Part shown: piece after piece, positions 61,976 to 64,000 of the stretch
Layout: the number at the start of each line of letters is the position of its first letter
Position numbering within the stretch: position 1 is the first letter of the stretch
DNA from: JAEUTH01 sp039931675
Lineage (GTDB): Bacteria; Bacteroidota; Bacteroidia; AKYH767-A; OLB10
DNA: 64,000 nt
Reading direction: 5' to 3'
Assembly: GCA_039931675.1 (NCBI GenBank)
Contig: JBDTRM010000218.1
Span: forward strand, 5,607-69,606
Made by a program: the position numbers and the translations under genes
The notes under the pieces: model-generated
Database searches by the model: none
What the model saw: the letters and a program-made list of their open reading frames with translations, nothing else
What the model was told of the DNA's origin: nothing

Positions 61976-62026
61976 AACTACCACTACAACTACCACTGCC
62001 ACTACCGCTACCGCTACCATTACCAC
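61976..62026. repeat. CCACTA hexamer microsatellite abutting the rng stop codon
   Basis: Imperfect tandem hexamers (TACCACTACAACTACCACTG and CCACTACCGCTACCG) run up to the rng stop codon at 62026-62028. Slippage here could shift the 3' end of the message but not the protein. Confidence 0.7.
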
Positions 62027-63579
62027 TATATCTTAATCTCCTCCCCACCTTTATTAAAAAAGTGATATTCCATCATGTGATAACTTTTATCAGCAATAAC
62101 TTTTATTGAGCGCTTATACTTAATCATCCATTTATGCCTTGTACTGATAAAACCGCGATTAATAAAAGCCTCAAGATAAGGATGCACGCGTAAGGTGAGT
62201 TTCTTTTCGTTCTGTTCCTGCATAAAGTAACGGATGTTATTCTCAATATCATCCATTATCAATGTGCTCGATTTTACTTCACCCGTGCCATCACAAGTTG
62301 GGCATTTTTCATTGGTATTGATTTCAGTAACCTGTCTTACACGTTCGCGCGTTATCTGTACAAGACCAAATTTGCTTGGAGGAAGGATAGTATGTCGCGC
62401 GCGGTCTTTTTTCATTTCATCGCGCAAACTTTCAAACAAAAGTTTTTTGTTTTCAGGATTACGCATGTCAATAAAATCAATCACGATAATTCCACCCATA
62501 TCGCGCAGGCGCAATTGGCGGGCAATTTCTTTTGCTGCAGCAACATTCACCTGAAAATTATGTGACTCTTGCCCTTCATTATCCACCTTGGTGCGGATGC
62601 CACTGTTTACATCAATAACATGCATAGCTTCGGTATGCTCAATTACTAAGTAAGCACCGCCTTGCATGTTCACTGTTTTTCCAAAAACGGTTTTAATCTG
62701 CTTGTCAACACCAAACTGCTCGAAAATTGGCGTCTTCAGTTTATGAAGCTTTACTAATTCGCTGTGTTCAGGAGCAATGCCACGTACATAAGCACGAATT
62801 TCTTCTGCCAATGCAGGGTCATTAACATGTACATTATTAAAATCAGCCGAGAGCAAATCGCGTAAAATGGTTGACGTGCGATCCATTTCGCCCAGCACTT
62901 TTACCGGAGGCTGCACACTCTTTAATAATTCAAAGCAGTTCTTCCACTTTGCCATCAAATCCTGGATGTCCTTGTCCAATTCAGCAACCATTTTACCTTC
63001 GGCAACAGTGCGTACAATAACGCTGAAATTTTTTGGCTTGATGCTTAATGCAAGTCTTTTAAGACGATTGCGCTCCTCGGCATTTTTAATTTTTGATGAA
63101 ACTGAAACGCCATCACTAAAAGGAGTGATAACAACAAAACGACCTGCAAGAGAAAGTTCAGAAGCTAATCGGTGACCTTTGGTAGAAATTGGTTCTTTCG
63201 CTATCTGAACAATAACCCATTGGTTGGGTGCCATAACCTGCGAAATTTTTCCCCCTTTATTAATGTCAGGTTCCTTCTCAAAATTATTTAATGTTGGATC
63301 GGTTTGCTTGCCGGCAATTACATTCTTAACGTATTTATTAAGGCTTTGAAATTGCGGACCAAGATCAAGGTAATGCAAAAAACCTTCCTTCTCAAAGCCG
63401 ATGTCCACAAAAGCGGCATTGAGACCAGGTAAAAGTTTCTTTACCCGCCCTAAGTAAATGTCACCTACGGCAAAATTCTGGTCTTTCTTTTCGCTGTTCA
63501 GCTCTACCAGCTTTTTATCTTCTAAAAGTGCAATGGTGACTTCACTATCATTCGCATCAATAATTAACTCACTCGTCAA
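62026..63579 (-). CDS. rng: Ribonuclease G/E family protein
   Basis: 517 residues, RNase G length. An S1 RNA-binding domain at the start (GDIYLGRVKKLLPGLNAAFV, DIGFEKEGFLH) is followed by the catalytic part: HVIDVNSG and GGIIVIDFIDM carry the magnesium-binding Asp residues, and CPTCDGTGEV is the zinc-link Cys pair. No signal or C-terminal scaffold like the RNase E extension. The start is TTG at 63579 (MTSELIID...); no ATG fits the family N-terminus, so the TTG is likely real. Processes rRNA and mRNA. Confidence 0.95.
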   Translation of the reverse strand: MTSELIIDANDSEVTIALLEDKKLVELNSEKKDQNFAVGDIYLGRVKKLLPGLNAAFVDIGFEKEGFLHYLDLGPQFQSLNKYVKNVIAGKQTDPTLNNFEKEPDINKGGKISQVMAPNQWVIVQIAKEPISTKGHRLASELSLAGRFVVITPFSDGVSVSSKIKNAEERNRLKRLALSIKPKNFSVIVRTVAEGKMVAELDKDIQDLMAKWKNCFELLKSVQPPVKVLGEMDRTSTILRDLLSADFNNVHVNDPALAEEIRAYVRGIAPEHSELVKLHKLKTPIFEQFGVDKQIKTVFGKTVNMQGGAYLVIEHTEAMHVIDVNSGIRTKVDNEGQESHNFQVNVAAAKEIARQLRLRDMGGIIVIDFIDMRNPENKKLLFESLRDEMKKDRARHTILPPSKFGLVQITRERVRQVTEINTNEKCPTCDGTGEVKSSTLIMDDIENNIRYFMQEQNEKKLTLRVHPYLEAFINRGFISTRHKWMIKYKRSIKVIADKSYHMMEYHFFNKGGEEIKI

Positions 63580-63902
63580 GTCTTATATTTTTAAAGCCCG
63601 GGGCTTTGGCTGTTTCTTTTTTTTCACTTAGGATAGCAGAACATTTTTGTATTGAGGCAATCATTTGAACTCAGATTCATGAATTGTTACCCCAGCATAA
63701 ATGCATAAAAAATATGTGCAACCCTGTTTGTAATGAACATTAACTAACCTTTAGTAATTTTGCAATGGATAAAAACAACTATAACAGCGTGATTTTATCA
63801 TGCTGTTATAGTTGTATTAGTAGAATGTTGCATTAAAAACCACGTTAGTAAAAAGAACACGATTTGGTTTTTAAAAAGGCTAATAAAACAAAAAACAAGT
63901 GC
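63580..63902. other. Gene-free stretch between rng and the bS22-like gene
   Basis: About 320 bases. It holds a TAATTTTG box (63755-63762, plus strand) and a long perfect hairpin (63774-63814, listed). On the minus strand it would be the leader of rng and the trailer of the small ribosomal gene. Confidence 0.5.
63774..63814. repeat. Near-perfect 41-base hairpin
   Basis: ACAACTATAACAGCGTGAT-TTT-ATCATGCTGTTATAGTTGT: 19-base arms with one G-T type mismatch and a three-base loop. No U tract, so not an ordinary terminator. On the minus strand it would lie between the bS22-like gene and rng, where it might protect or process the transcript. Confidence 0.8.
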
Positions 63903-63992
63903 TTACTTCTTTTTGTGCCTGTTTTTTCTTAGACGCTTCTTACGCTTATGCGTAGCCATTTTATGTCTTTTTCTTTTCTTACCGCTTGGCAT
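63903..63992 (-). CDS. Tiny basic ribosomal protein, bS22/AURKAIP1-COX24 type
   Basis: 29 residues: MPSGKKRKRHKMATHKRKKR then LRKNRHKKK. Almost all Lys/Arg/His. It matches the AURKAIP1/COX24 (mitochondrial mS38, bacterial bS22) signature KRKRHKMxxHKxKKxxRKxRHKKK, a peptide of the small ribosomal subunit found in many bacteria including Bacteroidota and mycobacteria. Short length and composition leave little else. Precedes rng on the same strand, 323 bases away. Confidence 0.8.
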   Translation of the reverse strand: MPSGKKRKRHKMATHKRKKRLRKNRHKKK

Positions 63993-64000
63993 GATATATT

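Overview
The window looks like chromosomal DNA of an AT-rich, Gram-negative Bacteroidota (probably a Chitinophagales/Sphingobacteriales-type organism; assignment inferred). Reasons: five proteins end in a Por/type IX secretion (T9SS) type A C-terminal domain (3664, 26921, 37029, 50110 and, less directly, the surface-fibre protein at 39314); promoter-like TAnnTTTG boxes; an S46 dipeptidyl-peptidase; DUF4412/DUF4468 lipoprotein-like families; paired LytTR regulators; BamA followed by two Skp/OmpH chaperones; and several families of short palindromic or heptad 'word' repeats typical of this phylum.

Layout. 1-9103: a truncated glycosylasparaginase, recJ, a CarH-like MerR/B12 regulator, a small T9SS protein, a glycogen-related GH57 + GT4 pair, a glycerophosphodiesterase and a zinc-ribbon protein, all on the minus strand. 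9251-16500: yifB/comM, gmhA, a PIN toxin/antitoxin pair, a retropepsin-like protease with a small antitoxin-like partner, a carboxypeptidase-regulatory-like protein, a DUF4442 protein, a membrane glycosyltransferase, and a 630-base non-coding stretch that ends in a strong terminator and may hold a small RNA. 16566-26142: DUF4412, a LysM D,D-carboxypeptidase, DUF4468, ggt, an amidohydrolase, rlmN, fabF and acpP. 26251-34604: two exported proteins, then the envelope cluster uppS-bamA-skp-skp-murI. 34674-44940: a GAF/LytS-type kinase convergent with a LytTR regulator, an M4 metalloprotease, a fibre protein, and a TPR hybrid kinase followed by a second LytTR regulator. 44947-45034: tRNA-Ser(GGA).

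45445-56994 is the most unusual part: four tightly packed plus-strand genes encode (1) a cytosolic protein with one canonical TIR domain plus two TIR-like modules, (2) an nSTAND-type NTPase with a single membrane helix, a four-fold 14-residue repeat and a C-terminal propeller-like part, (3) a 1672-residue T9SS surface protein with ten tandem Ig-like units, and (4) an outer-membrane barrel with calcium-binding TSP3-type motifs. Topology suggests a chain from the cell surface to a cytosolic TIR effector. This is inference from gene order and domain topology.

57038-63992: dCMP deaminase, a frameshifted phospholipase-D-like gene, a dipeptidyl-peptidase whose key residues fit DPP11, a GT2 glycosyltransferase, an RNase G-type ribonuclease and a 29-residue bS22/AURKAIP1-like ribosomal protein.

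A second theme is repeats. Short palindromes and heptad-word repeats sit directly against, or inside, the ends of many genes, and in several cases are read through in frame (asparaginase leader, amidohydrolase, hybrid kinase, GT4 and GDPD C-termini), adding non-homologous peptide to otherwise conserved enzymes.
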